A stretch of 64,000 nucleotides of DNA from Clostridium algifaecis (GTDB lineage Bacteria > Bacillota > Clostridia > Clostridiales > Clostridiaceae), in assembly GCF_017874415.1 (NCBI RefSeq), contig NZ_JAGGLM010000013.1, forward strand, positions 1-64,000, given 5' to 3'. The translations under genes and the position numbers were made by a program. The notes beneath the pieces were generated by a model. The model was not told the origin of the DNA, did not search any database, and saw only the letters and a program-made list of their open reading frames with translations. The first letter of the stretch is position 1. Each line of letters opens with the position of its first letter. This document shows, piece by piece, positions 53,641 to 63,588 of the stretch.

Positions 53641-54171
53641 CCCTCAGTGAGAGCTTTCATCTTAAGAGCTTTTATATTTACTAAAGTAGATATCGAAAAA
53701 TGAGGGAGTACTAGCCCGATGGCCATCAGAATTGCAGCAACAAGGCATGTAGAAGCTGTGGTTAAACTATTTAGGAAATAAGCCATTTAAGATAGATTTA
53801 ATAACTCAATAAATACCATTTGCCACCATAAATTATTTTTGGGTGGCAATTATATTCTCAAATATATTTGATTCATGAAATAGTTGAATTTGAATACATA
53901 AATATATTATGATAAAGTAATGAAGAAATTTCCATCTTGGATAAAGATGAATTAAACATATATTTAAATAAAAAGGAAGGCAGTAAAATAGAAGGATTTA
54001 TAGTTGAAGTGGAACACAGTCTTAAAACATTCTTAGAGGATTGGAGTAAAAGCAGATAGAAAAAATAATATTTTCTTGAGAATTTCATAAACTTAATTTA
54101 TAACATCTTAATCCTTAAATAATTAGATTTTAGAGATTAATTATATCAGATGGAAAGAGGAATTATGAAAT
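53641..54171. other. gene-poor stretch with small remnants and a terminator
   Basis: No intact gene. A short frame ending at about 53781 reads MAIRIAATRHVEAVVKLFRK, possibly another methyltransferase tail. A frame at about 53923-54059 reads EISILDKDELNIYLNKKEGS and ends TFLEDWSKSR, the C-terminus of an unidentified protein without a start. Both look like debris. Confidence 0.5.
53820..53849 (+). terminator. hairpin terminator
   Basis: TTGCCACC (53820-53827) and GGTGGCAA (53842-53849) form a perfect 8-bp stem, followed by TTATATTCT. It is 180 bases after the dehydrogenase gene. Confidence 0.65.
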
Positions 54172-54696
54172 ATGAGGTATGTAATTGTATGTGTAGTTAA
54201 AGGAAAAGCAGGAGATTTCAATAATAACATGAGAAAAGAATTATGGACAAAATTTGAGACAAAATCGTCTAAACTGCCAGCACATTTTACTATTAAAGCT
54301 CCTTTTGAATATGAAGGAGATATCACAGAACTTGAAAATGCTATAGCAGATTTTAAGAAAGACGAAAAACCTGAAGCTTTTAACATAGAAGGCTATGATC
54401 ATTTTGATAATAGGGTAGTTTATATGAAAGTAAAGATGTCTAGAGAAGGCAAGAATATGCACGATAGACTTATTGATAAAATGGGCTCAGTATCTTATAT
54501 AAAATTTAAGAAAAAAGAAGGCAAAGATAAGACATTTCATGTGACCCTGGCAACGAGAATGACACCTCTTTTATATCGAAAGGTATTTAATTACGTAAAT
54601 AAGTATCCTTGTAATTTTCAATGCTTATTTGATAATGTGAGTATATATAAATTTGAGGATTATAAGTGGAAATTATATAGAGAATTTAACTTATAG
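54172..54696 (+). CDS. 2H phosphoesterase (2'-5' RNA ligase-like)
   Basis: A 174-residue protein with the two HxT/S motifs of the 2H superfamily: PAHFTIKAPF near residue 42 and TFHVTLATRM near 126. Such proteins hydrolyse 2',3'-cyclic phosphates or related nucleotide esters. The ribosome binding site (AGAGGA) is somewhat far from this ATG. The gene is monocistronic. Confidence 0.85.
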   Translation: MRYVIVCVVKGKAGDFNNNMRKELWTKFETKSSKLPAHFTIKAPFEYEGDITELENAIADFKKDEKPEAFNIEGYDHFDNRVVYMKVKMSREGKNMHDRLIDKMGSVSYIKFKKKEGKDKTFHVTLATRMTPLLYRKVFNYVNKYPCNFQCLFDNVSIYKFEDYKWKLYREFNL

Positions 54697-54879
54697 GTAA
54701 ATTACAGAGTTAGTTAATATTAAAATATATTTGCTAGAAGATGTTTGTTCTATAACCGAGTTTCTTGATGAGTCAAACAATTTGTGGCATAGTCAACAAT
54801 TTTTTTGATATCATTGACACTATTCCTAATGGTTATCATTTAAAAAACGATTAATATTCAAATATGCATATCATGTACC

Positions 54880-55146
54880 TCATTCTTCTGCAGTTATTTC
54901 GGGTAATTTGCATTCTTGACCGCTATGGATCGCTTCAGTCCCGGCAGCTACTGACGTTTTGTAATACCAGATTTTATAGTCGATTTTTTTCATATGTTTT
55001 TCTAGTAATCTAATTTGGTCAGCAACTTTCTTTTTGTGTTCAATGAAAATTTCAAGACGATTTTTGAGAGTAGCATTACCCTCAAGACACCAATCTATAA
55101 ATTGCTTTATTTCTTTTATTGGCATTCCAGTTTCCTTTAAAACTGT
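54880..55146 (-). pseudogene. MerR-family regulator lacking its DNA-binding domain
   Basis: The minus-strand frame reads TVLKETGMPIKEIKQFIDWC, then a coiled coil (KKVADQIRLLEKHMKKIDYK) and a C-terminal tail. This is the end of the MerR wing plus the dimerisation helix and effector part. The N-terminal winged helix is absent. Immediately upstream is TTGACCTTGAATTAAT, which resembles the promoter/operator of MerR-regulated genes, as if an internal deletion had fused promoter and coding tail. Confidence 0.7.
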
Positions 55147-55186
55147 ATTAATTCAAGGTCAACGTATTTTAATAAAATAAAAAATC

Positions 55187-55220
55187 AAAATAACACCTAG
55201 TTTTAACTGGGCGCTATTTT
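55187..55220. terminator. terminator downstream of the DUF362 gene
   Basis: AAAATAACACCTAG (55187-55200) pairs with CTGGGCGCTATTTT (55207-55220) over 14 positions including three G-T wobbles. T-rich flanks on both sides suit termination of the minus-strand gene. Confidence 0.7.
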
Positions 55221-55282
55221 GTTTAATAATTTTTTTAGTTTTAATTTTTCAAGTATGTAATAATCTTTATATGTATTTAAGA

Positions 55283-56413
55283 TTATTTTATAACAATCAG
55301 TTCATATTTTCTGGTACCCAAACCTATTTTTTCTGAGTGTTCAAGGCAGGTGTGCCATTCCGATTCTGGCGTTGAATTGGCAAAGTGATCGTGATGATCT
55401 TGAAAGTTGGGTTTTGCCATGTTGTCAGATAACTGACTGTTTTGTAGAGGCGCAGCTGCCATACAAGCATCCACACATGCTTGATCAAGTGCTAGAGGAT
55501 CGAAGGAAGCGAACATACCAAGGTTTGGAAGAATTGGTGTGTCATTTTCAGGGTGACAGTCACAATTAGGTGAAACATCTACCACAAGAGAAATATGGAA
55601 GCAAGGACGACCATCTACTACTGCCTTAGCATATTCTGCCATGCGGCAGTTCAGCTCTCTACTGGCTGACCAGTTTGCAAATTCAATTGCATCAAAATTA
55701 CATGCACCTAAGCAGCGGCCGCAGCCAACACAATTTTCTGTATTGATAGTCATCTTCTTTTTTACATCATCAAACGATAAACCATTATTAGCACATTCAC
55801 GCTGGCATCTTCTACATCCCTGGCATTTTTCCTCTATTATATGAGGTTTTCCGTTAATATGCTGATCTTTTTTTCCAGCACGAGAGCCACAACCCATACC
55901 AATATTTTTGATAGTACCACCAAAGCCAGCCATTTCATGACCTTTGAAGTGAGTTAGGCTGATAAATACATCAGCATCCATGATTGCATGACCAATTTTG
56001 GCCTCTTTTATATATTCACCATTTATTACAGGTACTGTGATGTCATCGGTTCCTTTTAATCCATCACCTATAATAATTGGGCATCCAACTGTAAGAGGAG
56101 TAAAACCGTTTTCCCAGGCACATTCCAGATGTTCAAGTGCATTTTTGCGGCTACCAGGATAAAGTGTATTGCAGTCAGTTAGAAAGGGCTTTCCTCCTAA
56201 TTTTTTTACTACATCTACTACTGCTTTTGCATAATTTGGTCTAAGATAACCTAAGTTGCCAAGTTCACCGAAGTGCATTTTTATAGCAACAAATTTATTA
56301 TTCATGTCAATTTGGCTGATATCTGCCTTTTTAATAAGTCTTTTTAATTTAGCTGGTAAACCTTCTCCAAGTTTTGCTCGGAAATCAGTAAAATAAACTT
56401 TTGATTTTTCCAT
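55283..56413 (-). CDS. DUF362 protein with two 4Fe-4S clusters
   Basis: A 376-residue protein. The first half (YFTDFRAKLGEGLPAKLKRL and VAIKMHFGELGN) is a DUF362 domain. Two ferredoxin motifs follow: CQGCRRCQRECANNG near residue 198 and CVGCGRCLGACNFDA near 227. These should carry two low-potential 4Fe-4S clusters. The reaction is unknown; the family is common in anaerobes and probably transfers electrons. It stands alone with GGAGCG before the ATG. Confidence 0.9.
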   Translation of the reverse strand: MEKSKVYFTDFRAKLGEGLPAKLKRLIKKADISQIDMNNKFVAIKMHFGELGNLGYLRPNYAKAVVDVVKKLGGKPFLTDCNTLYPGSRKNALEHLECAWENGFTPLTVGCPIIIGDGLKGTDDITVPVINGEYIKEAKIGHAIMDADVFISLTHFKGHEMAGFGGTIKNIGMGCGSRAGKKDQHINGKPHIIEEKCQGCRRCQRECANNGLSFDDVKKKMTINTENCVGCGRCLGACNFDAIEFANWSASRELNCRMAEYAKAVVDGRPCFHISLVVDVSPNCDCHPENDTPILPNLGMFASFDPLALDQACVDACMAAAPLQNSQLSDNMAKPNFQDHHDHFANSTPESEWHTCLEHSEKIGLGTRKYELIVIK

Positions 56414-56568
56414 ACTTAATCGCTCCTTTTTGAAAAATACTGATTGATTTTAATATTTCATAATAATTATAAAACCTAGAGTTAACTTTAGGTCAATAGT
56501 TTTTTAAAATTATAAAAAGAAATATCCAAATTATAATATGAAGTAACTACGATAAAATATTTCCTTTT

Positions 56569-57261
56569 TTATTCGCAAAAGTTTGCTAATGCTTCAATAT
56601 CCTTTATTCTGAAAGTTGATAAGTGAAAATCAATTATACCCTCGTCTCTCATTTTGCACATTTCCCTTGACATAGATGGTCTGGATACATTTAAAAAATC
56701 AGCAAGTTCATTTCGCTTTAAGGATAAAATTATAGTGCTATTTTTGGTATTTTGATATTGATCCAACAAATATGAACAAATTTTACCACGTATACTTTTA
56801 ATTGAAAGGTATTCCACCTTCTTATTTAACATTAAACCCTTATCTGATATTATTTTCATAAAATTTTGGAGAAGTGAAACATGCCAGGAGCAGTTATTTT
56901 TACATCTAGCTATAAGATCTGCGTTTGTAAGAAACAAAACCTTACAAGATGATTGTGATATGACTGTCACTGGCCATTTTTTATGACTTGAGAATACAAA
57001 CATTTCACCAAATAATCCTCCTTTTTTTACTACGTTCATAATAACTCTATTTCCTTCGGCACTTTCTTTTACTATTATAGCTTCACCTTCTAAAACTAGG
57101 CCAAATTTGTGGACAGATTCACCTGAATTAACAATACATTCATTTTTGCCAAAACTGTGTATTTGAGCAGTTAAACAGTGTAACAGTAAAATAACCTCAT
57201 TTCTTTTTATTCCATTAAATAGAGGTGAATTTTCAATTATATCAATATATTTTTCTATCAT
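56569..57261 (-). CDS. Crp/Fnr-family regulator (HcpR-like position)
   Basis: A 230-residue regulator. Residues about 20-130 form a cyclic-nucleotide-binding-like domain (GGLFGEMFVFSSHKKWPVTV). The C-terminal helix-turn-helix is KRNELADFLNVSRPSMSREM near residue 185. It is divergent from the hybrid cluster protein gene. Regulators in this position are the HcpR type, which respond to nitric oxide stress and control hcp. A GTATC-CTCA-GATAC dyad lies between the two genes. Confidence 0.88.
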   Translation of the reverse strand: MIEKYIDIIENSPLFNGIKRNEVILLLHCLTAQIHSFGKNECIVNSGESVHKFGLVLEGEAIIVKESAEGNRVIMNVVKKGGLFGEMFVFSSHKKWPVTVISQSSCKVLFLTNADLIARCKNNCSWHVSLLQNFMKIISDKGLMLNKKVEYLSIKSIRGKICSYLLDQYQNTKNSTIILSLKRNELADFLNVSRPSMSREMCKMRDEGIIDFHLSTFRIKDIEALANFCE

Positions 57262-57279
57262 TTTAAAACCATCCTTTTC

Positions 57280-57293
57280 GTATCCTCAGATAC
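57280..57293. promoter_or_regulatory. Crp/Fnr-type dyad between regulator and hcp
   Basis: GTATCCTCAGATAC is a perfect 5-4-5 palindrome, the geometry of Fnr-like sites. It lies 19 bases from the regulator start and just upstream of TTGTAA (57298-57303), the likely -35 of hcp, a position fitting activation. Confidence 0.6.
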
Positions 57294-57369
57294 TGAATTG
57301 TAATAATAAATATAATATAATAATCACATAGAAAAAACAAATGTAAAATAAGTAATTGGGAGGTACATT

Positions 57370-59022
57370 ATGTCAAATATGTTTTGTTTTCAATGTCAAG
57401 AAACTGCAGGGGGAAAGGGATGTACTGTAAGAGGTGTGTGCGGTAAAACCAAAGATGTAGCTAAAGCTCAAGATCTATTGGTTTATGTAACTAAGGGATT
57501 AGCGATAGTGAGCAATGAAGGAAGAAAAGTTGGAGTAGTTGATGATAATGTGGATAAATTTATAACTGAAAACTTATTTTTTACAATTACTAATGCTAAC
57601 TTTGATAGAGAAGCAATTTTAGATAGAGTAAAAGAAACTTTAAAAATAAGAGAAGAAATAAAAACAAAAGTTATAAAAGATGGTGGACAAGCATCAAGTA
57701 AAATCAGCATTTCTGATGCTGCAGTATGGTCATCTGACAATGTAAGTGATTTTGATGCAAAGGCTGAACAAGTTGGGGTATTATCAACTGAAAATGAGGA
57801 TGTAAGAAGCTTAAGAGAACTTATAATATATGGGCTAAAAGGCTTATCAGCGTATATGAAGCATGCTATGAACTTAGGATATAATGACTTAGAGGTTCAT
57901 GGATTTATTGCTAAAGCTTTAGCTGCTACGTTGGATGATTCACTGTCAGTAGATGATTTAGTTGCACTTACATTAGAAACAGGAAAATATGGTGTGACTG
58001 GTATGGCTTTACTTGATAAAGCAAATACAGAAACTTATGGAAATCCTGAAATTACAAAAGTTAATATTGGAGTTAGAAACAATCCTGGAATATTAATTTC
58101 CGGTCATGATTTAAAAGATCTTGAAATGTTATTAGAGCAGACAAAAGGAACAGGAGTAGATGTTTATACTCATGGTGAAATGCTTGCGGGACAGTATTAC
58201 CCAGCCTTCAAGAAATATGATAACTTTGCAGGAAACTATGGAAATGCATGGTGGAAACAAGGAGAAGAATTTGAAAAGTTCAATGGAGCAATTCTAATGA
58301 CTACAAACTGTGTAATTCCTCCAAAAGATTCATATAAAAATAGATTATTTACAACAGGAGCAACAGGTATAACGGGTTGTAAGCACATTTCAGCAGATGA
58401 AAATGGAAACAAGGATTTCTCAGAAATAATTGCTGTTGCTAAAAAATGCAAAGCTCCAACTGAAATAGAAAAGGGAGAAATTGTTGGTGGATTTGCTCAT
58501 AATCAAGTATTAGCACTTGCAGATAAGGTCGTAGATGCAGTTAAAACTGGTGCTATAAAGAGATTCTTTGTAATGGCTGGTTGTGATGGTAGGGCAAAAT
58601 CAAGAAACTACTATACTGAATTTGCAGAGAAGCTTCCAAAGGATACGGTTATATTAACTGCAGGATGTGCAAAATACAAATATAATAAATTGAATCTTGG
58701 CGATATCGGTGGAATTCCAAGAGTACTTGATGCAGGACAATGTAATGATTCATATTCATTAGTAGTTATTGCATTAAAGCTTAAGGAAGTGTTTGGACTT
58801 GATGATGTAAATAAACTTCCAATATCCTATAATATAGCATGGTATGAGCAAAAAGCTGTAATAGTATTATTATCATTATTATATCTTGGAGTAAAAAACA
58901 TTCACTTAGGACCAACACTTCCAGCTTTCCTATCGCCAAATGTGGCTAAAGTATTAGTTAATAATTTTGGAATAGCAGGAATTGGAACTGTTGAGGATGA
59001 TTTAAAACTATTTTTAGGATAA
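57370..59022 (+). CDS. hcp: hybrid cluster protein (hydroxylamine reductase)
   Basis: A 550-residue Hcp. The N-terminal cysteine motif [15 protein letters not shown] and [20 protein letters not shown] binds the 4Fe-4S cluster. The hybrid cluster ligands are in [53 protein letters not shown] and DAGQCNDSY. All are present and the length is normal. It reduces nitric oxide or hydroxylamine under nitrosative stress. GGGAGG precedes the ATG. A strong terminator follows, so it is monocistronic, probably activated by the divergent Crp/Fnr protein. Confidence 0.97.
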   Translation: MSNMFCFQCQETAGGKGCTVRGVCGKTKDVAKAQDLLVYVTKGLAIVSNEGRKVGVVDDNVDKFITENLFFTITNANFDREAILDRVKETLKIREEIKTKVIKDGGQASSKISISDAAVWSSDNVSDFDAKAEQVGVLSTENEDVRSLRELIIYGLKGLSAYMKHAMNLGYNDLEVHGFIAKALAATLDDSLSVDDLVALTLETGKYGVTGMALLDKANTETYGNPEITKVNIGVRNNPGILISGHDLKDLEMLLEQTKGTGVDVYTHGEMLAGQYYPAFKKYDNFAGNYGNAWWKQGEEFEKFNGAILMTTNCVIPPKDSYKNRLFTTGATGITGCKHISADENGNKDFSEIIAVAKKCKAPTEIEKGEIVGGFAHNQVLALADKVVDAVKTGAIKRFFVMAGCDGRAKSRNYYTEFAEKLPKDTVILTAGCAKYKYNKLNLGDIGGIPRVLDAGQCNDSYSLVVIALKLKEVFGLDDVNKLPISYNIAWYEQKAVIVLLSLLYLGVKNIHLGPTLPAFLSPNVAKVLVNNFGIAGIGTVEDDLKLFLG

Positions 59023-59060
59023 TTATTTATTTCTCAAAATTGATAACAGATTATTCAAAA

Positions 59061-59088
59061 ACCCATCACTTGTTTAAAAGTGATGGGT
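59061..59088. terminator. terminator of hcp
   Basis: ACCCATCACTT (59061-59071) and AAGTGATGGGT (59078-59088) form a perfect 11-bp stem with a 6-base loop. Confidence 0.88.
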
Positions 59089-59133
59089 AAAATTATACTT
59101 GTGATGAAAACATTACTAATTTTTTTACTACAC

Positions 59134-60093
59134 TTATGATAAGTTGACTTGATTTCGGCAGCCATATTTGGCCTTATAGAGAGACTTGTCCACTCTCATA
59201 AACCATTGATCTAAAGATTCACCACAAATCCTTTCTGTAGCTCCAATACTGGTTGTTATTTTTAGATCAGGCAAGATTTGACTGCTTTCTACTTTTAAAC
59301 GTAAATTTTCTGCTTCGATTACTGCGTCTTTAATAGCTGTATTTGGCATTAGTACAATAAATTCATCTCCACCGAACCTGAAAGCTGTATCTGTAGTTTG
59401 CAAAGAAGAAGTTATAATCTTAGCAAAATTTTTCAACACTTCATCACCAGCTAGATGACCGAAGGTATCATTTATTTTTTTAAAATGATCTATATCCAAT
59501 AATAGTATTGTAATAGGCTTTTTGTTGAGGTCTGCTCTTTTTATTTCTTTAGCTGCTTTTATATTAAGATAAGTACGATTATATAAACCTGTTAGCTGAT
59601 CAGTGATACTTAAGTACAGCAGATTTAAATAAGATTCAATCAAGTTGCGCATTTTCTCCATAAAATCCTTTATATCTTGTGAAAAGTGGTTTTCCTTGTC
59701 ATCAAGCATACAAATTGTTCCAAAGAAATTACCGTTTGGTAGTTTGATGGGAAATCCTAAATAGCACTTCATATTGAGTTTCATATCAGGATTATTTCGC
59801 CATTTATTTGATTTTGATGCATTGGGTACTAAAAGCATTTTACCTTTATTGATTACCGTTTCGCAATAAAGTCCAGAATTTAAGAGATATTCTTTTTTAC
59901 CCGTTTGATAAGGATTATTTTTAGTTTTGCTGGCTACGAACACTTGTATTTCTTCGTTCTGTACTCTCATAATAAGGGTCGCACGGACTTTTGCAATACG
60001 AGCGATAAGATCTACTATACTTTGCCACTCTTCAAACATGGTATCAGGAATATCTACATTATAATTGTTATTTGTATTTATTGTTTCATTCAT
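59134..60093 (-). CDS. GAF-GGDEF diguanylate cyclase
   Basis: A 319-residue cytoplasmic protein. An N-terminal GAF-like sensor (YCETVINKGKMLLVPNASKS, then MKCYLGFPIKLPNGNFFGTI) covers about residues 15-155. A GGDEF domain follows, with SITDQLTGLYNRTYL near 165, DIDHFKKINDTFGHLAGDEV near 205 and the intact signature FRFGGDEFIVLM near 245. It should make c-di-GMP, opposing the EAL protein at 16099. It is monocistronic with AGAGGTGAT upstream. Confidence 0.93.
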   Translation of the reverse strand: MNETINTNNNYNVDIPDTMFEEWQSIVDLIARIAKVRATLIMRVQNEEIQVFVASKTKNNPYQTGKKEYLLNSGLYCETVINKGKMLLVPNASKSNKWRNNPDMKLNMKCYLGFPIKLPNGNFFGTICMLDDKENHFSQDIKDFMEKMRNLIESYLNLLYLSITDQLTGLYNRTYLNIKAAKEIKRADLNKKPITILLLDIDHFKKINDTFGHLAGDEVLKNFAKIITSSLQTTDTAFRFGGDEFIVLMPNTAIKDAVIEAENLRLKVESSQILPDLKITTSIGATERICGESLDQWFMRVDKSLYKAKYGCRNQVNLS

Positions 60094-60612
60094 AGCTTTT
60101 AATCACCTCTATAATTTATTTAAGCTAAAAATTACTGATAACTCTTATTTTGTGTTTTGCATAGTTGGAGTACTTTTATACACATAAGTATACTATATAT
60201 GAGCATGAAAATGTAATAAACCTATAAGTGTTCATAAGTCTAGTACTTAAAAAATTTTAGAATTATATACTTTTGTAGTATAAATACAAAAATTACAATT
60301 ATATCAAAAATAAAACATTTATTGACTTTATTTTTATTTGGTAGTAAAATATTTGTAATAATTTAAATAAAAATAGCAATAGATTTAATAATATTGCAAA
60401 ATTTAATTTTGGAAACTATGAAAAATTCTCTTTATATGGGCACTTTGAGAATTTAGAGTTAGTAGTGCACCCTGCCAATAGTTAGTTTAATAACTGATTA
60501 TTGGCTTTTAATTTATTTATAATTATAAGATTGGAGGCAGTAATATTAAATAGCTAATAAATATTAGTGGATATGTTTGAAAATATTTAAAATTATGAAT
60601 AGGGGGTAAAAA
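60094..60612. other. 519-base intergenic region with structured leader
   Basis: No gene. The first 300 bases are plain AT-rich DNA between divergent genes, with a likely promoter (TTGACT near 60322). From about 60410 the RNA toward the sugar-binding protein gene can fold: GGGCACT (60438-60444) with AGTGCACCC (60464-60472), then a terminator-like hairpin at 60474-60505. Confidence 0.55.
60474..60505 (+). terminator. attenuator-like hairpin upstream of the sugar-binding protein gene
   Basis: GCCAATAGTTAG (60474-60485) pairs with CTGATTATTGGC (60494-60505) with two imperfect positions, followed by TTTTAATTT. It lies about 105 bases before the start codon, directly after another stem, so it may work as an attenuator. 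I could not match it to a known riboswitch class. Confidence 0.5.
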
Positions 60613-61599
60613 ATGAATAAACACATAAAAGTAATTATTATAAATTTTTTAATAATTATTTGTTTCCTTATGGGATGTCAATATAAAACGAATAAAAGAA
60701 ATAAACCGATTGTGGGGGTAGTAGTAGCCAGATTTGACGATACTTTCCTGACATCAGTACGTAATCAATTTTATGATATGGCACAAAATAAAGTTGAGGT
60801 TGACATATGGAATGGAAATGGTTCACAAAAAACTGAGAATGAGAAAGTTGATATTCTTATTAAAAGTAAAGTTAATGTTTTAGCTGTGAATCTTGTTGAT
60901 ACTAATGGAGCATCTTCAATTATAGAAAAAGCAAAAAAAGCAAATATACCCGTAATTTTTTTCAATACGGAACCATCAGCAGAGGATCTTGAAAAATGGG
61001 ATAAAGTGTATTATGTAGGATCAAGAAGTGAACAATCTGGCATTTTTCAGGGTCAAATGCTTGTAAATTACTTTAAAAGCAATCCTGCTAAAAATGGAAC
61101 TATACGATATGTAATGCTGGAAGGCAAGACAGACCATCCAGATGCAATTGCACGTACTAAATATTCTGTTAAAACTATAGAAGATGCAGGCTTTAAAGTT
61201 CAAAATGTAGCACAGGATACTGCTATGTGGGATCGTGAGGAAGCTGAAGAGAAAATGGCAAATATTCTTGCAGTTCAAAATGATAATATTGATTGTGTAA
61301 TTGCCAATAATGATGATATGGCATTAGGTGCTATAGATGCACTTAAGAGTAAAGGCTATTTTAATAATGGAAAATATATACCTGTTGTTGGTGTCGATGA
61401 TACCGATGGTGCTGCTAATGCTGAAAAGGCTGGTACTCTCCTTGGTACAGTGCTTAATGATGCCAAAAATCAAGGAAAAGCAATTTTTAATCTTGCCAGC
61501 GTTCTTTCTAATGGTCAGGCTCCAGATAGCAGCAATTTTACTACTCCAATTAATGATGGAAAGTATATATGGATTGATAATAAAATTGTTACAAAATAA
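60613..61599 (+). CDS. MglB-like sugar-binding lipoprotein
   Basis: A 328-residue extracellular solute-binding protein. A signal peptide with lipobox FLMGC ends near residue 23. The mature part follows MglB: IVGVVVARFDDTFLTSVRNQ, then LAVNLVDTNGASSIIEKAKK, VIFFNTEPS, VYYVGSRSEQSGIFQGQML and VVGVDDTDGAANAEKAGT. The family binds galactose or glucose. No ABC transporter gene lies beside it; instead a chemoreceptor gene follows 64 bases later, so this protein may act mainly as a chemotaxis sensor. AGGGGGT precedes the ATG. Confidence 0.9.
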   Translation: MNKHIKVIIINFLIIICFLMGCQYKTNKRNKPIVGVVVARFDDTFLTSVRNQFYDMAQNKVEVDIWNGNGSQKTENEKVDILIKSKVNVLAVNLVDTNGASSIIEKAKKANIPVIFFNTEPSAEDLEKWDKVYYVGSRSEQSGIFQGQMLVNYFKSNPAKNGTIRYVMLEGKTDHPDAIARTKYSVKTIEDAGFKVQNVAQDTAMWDREEAEEKMANILAVQNDNIDCVIANNDDMALGAIDALKSKGYFNNGKYIPVVGVDDTDGAANAEKAGTLLGTVLNDAKNQGKAIFNLASVLSNGQAPDSSNFTTPINDGKYIWIDNKIVTK

Positions 61600-61663
61600 A
61601 ATATTGAGAATATAAAATAATTATTACAGAATAATTGTATTATAAAATCCGTTAGGGGGAATT

Positions 61664-63373
61664 GTGTTGTTCAAGAATGCTAAAATAAGAGTAAAGTTTT
61701 TAATTGGTTTCGGTATTATTTTAATAATGATGTTAATTACTACTGTTTGTGCTTATTACAATTTTAGCCATATGGAAACTATTCAGAATAAAATAATAAA
61801 TAATGTAGTTCCGATAGATAAAATAAATAAGGAGATTAATAACGAACTAATTGATGAGGAATCAGGAGTTCGTGGCTATATTGCCAGCAATGGAGATGCA
61901 AAATACTTAGAAACATATAGTTCAAGTCGTAAAAATTTGGAGAATGAAATAAATGAAATTCAAAAGTACTGTGCTCAATATGATAGCTTAACAGTTATAA
62001 TGAAAAATGAGGAAATTCCTAATATTGAAGTTATAAATAAACATTTTGATTCTCAAATTCAGCTTGTAAAAACAGGCAAGATCGAAATAGCTAGGGATAG
62101 ACTTGGCGATGGAAAAGGATATATGGATGTATGCAAAAATATTCAGGGCAAGTTAGATAATGAAATAAATAAAATAACTGCTGATTCATTAAATAGCAGC
62201 AAATTGGCAAGTATTCAATCAAAACTTATTATGGGTATTATTTTTCTAATCAGTTTTCTAATTGCAACATTTATTGCTGTATTTTTTTCATCTATGATGA
62301 GAACACAGTTAACTAGAGGCATTATAGCTTTAGAGGAAATTTCTAATGGAAATTTGTCTATAGAACCTTTAAAAGTAGATTCAAAAGATGAATTTGGACA
62401 ATTAGGTAATGCAATTAATTCAATGCAAAATTCTATGAAGGATATTGTTATTTCTATAATAAATGAAACTGAAAATGTAAATAAGGCACTGGCAATATCA
62501 AATAAAGATATTAAAGAACTTACAGTTGAACTTGAAGGCATATCAGCAACAGTAGAACAATTATCTGCAGGAATGGAAGAAACAGCAGCTTCTACAGAAG
62601 AAATAAATTCATCTTCTTGTGAAATTGAATCTGTAGTTGGAACTATTGCAGATAAAGCACAAGATGGTGCAGAATCTGCAGAGGAAATTAGTAAAAAAGC
62701 TCTTGCTTTAAAGGATGATTCCGTTAAACTTCAAGAAGATGCTAATAAAACACGTTTAAATATTAAAATAGTTATGGATGCCGCACTTGAAAAGACAAAG
62801 AAGGTTGAAAAAATCAGAGCTTTATCTGAAACCATTTTTGAAATATCTTCACAAACCAACCTTTTGGCTTTAAATGCATCGATTGAATCAGTTAGAGCAG
62901 GTGAAGCTGGAAAAGGATTTTCAATAGTTGCCGAAGAAATTGGAAAATTAGCAGAAAGTTCCAGTGAAGCTGTAAAACAAATACAGGATACTATTGATAT
63001 AGTATTTGAAGCTGTAAATAATCTTTCAGATGCTTCAAAATGTACATTGGATTATATTGAAACTAAGGTAGTTAAAAGTTATAAGGATTCTGTTATAGTA
63101 GGTGAAAGTTATAATAAAGATGCATTGTATATTAGTAATCTGGTAACAGATTTTAGTTCTACTTCCCAAGAACTTCTTGCATCTATGAAAACTGTGTCTG
63201 AATCAATTAATGAGATATCGAAAGCAAATAGTGAGGGATCAACAGGTACAAATGATATTGCTGAAAAAATATTAAAAATAAAGGACAGGGCAGATGAAGT
63301 AAAAGATGAAACTGTTTATGTAAAAGAGAGTGCAGAGCATTTAAAAACTATTGTTTCAAAATTTAGTATATAA
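61664..63373 (+). CDS. methyl-accepting chemotaxis protein (CHASE3-like sensor)
   Basis: A 569-residue chemoreceptor. A membrane segment near residues 12-32 precedes an extracellular helical domain with the CHASE3-like signature [20 protein letters not shown] near residue 63. A second membrane segment lies near 187-210, then HAMP, then the signalling coiled coil with tip [20 protein letters not shown] near 400. The start is GTG 61664 or TTG 61667 behind AGGGGGA. Paired with the MglB-like protein upstream, it may read sugar-loaded binding protein. Confidence 0.92.
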   Translation: MLFKNAKIRVKFLIGFGIILIMMLITTVCAYYNFSHMETIQNKIINNVVPIDKINKEINNELIDEESGVRGYIASNGDAKYLETYSSSRKNLENEINEIQKYCAQYDSLTVIMKNEEIPNIEVINKHFDSQIQLVKTGKIEIARDRLGDGKGYMDVCKNIQGKLDNEINKITADSLNSSKLASIQSKLIMGIIFLISFLIATFIAVFFSSMMRTQLTRGIIALEEISNGNLSIEPLKVDSKDEFGQLGNAINSMQNSMKDIVISIINETENVNKALAISNKDIKELTVELEGISATVEQLSAGMEETAASTEEINSSSCEIESVVGTIADKAQDGAESAEEISKKALALKDDSVKLQEDANKTRLNIKIVMDAALEKTKKVEKIRALSETIFEISSQTNLLALNASIESVRAGEAGKGFSIVAEEIGKLAESSSEAVKQIQDTIDIVFEAVNNLSDASKCTLDYIETKVVKSYKDSVIVGESYNKDALYISNLVTDFSSTSQELLASMKTVSESINEISKANSEGSTGTNDIAEKILKIKDRADEVKDETVYVKESAEHLKTIVSKFSI

Positions 63374-63400
63374 TTTAAGTATAGAAGAGTTTAACTAACA

Positions 63401-63430
63401 AAAATCACCGGATTTGAATCTGGTGATTTT
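63401..63430 (+). terminator. terminator of the binding-protein/chemoreceptor operon
   Basis: AAAATCACC-G-GATT and AATC-T-GGTGATTTT form a long stem with a 2-base loop, followed by TTTT. Confidence 0.88.
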
Positions 63431-63477
63431 TTTATGTTACAAAATTGTAAGCATCCAGTTAGTTGTTATATACGGAT

Positions 63478-63588
63478 TCGGTTGGAGTCAGTCTTGCTCT
63501 TTCAAAATTCATAATTGAAGTAAATGGTGGTATGATTGATGTAAAAAGTAATATAGGAGATGAAGTCCTTGAACGAAAATTATTTTAA
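63478..63588 (+). pseudogene. C-terminal stub of a histidine kinase
   Basis: The frame reads DSVGVSLALSKFIIEVNGGM and IDVKSNIGDEV before stopping at 63588. This is the last helix-strand part of a kinase ATPase domain (GxGLGL...K..IE.NGG). Nothing of the kinase remains upstream. Its last 20 bases overlap the start of the methyltransferase gene. Confidence 0.7.

Noticed and set aside
60410-60510. Known riboswitch class (c-di-GMP, purine, preQ1 and others) upstream of the sugar-binding protein gene
   Set aside because: The conserved cores of these classes were looked for by eye and not found; only generic stems remain.
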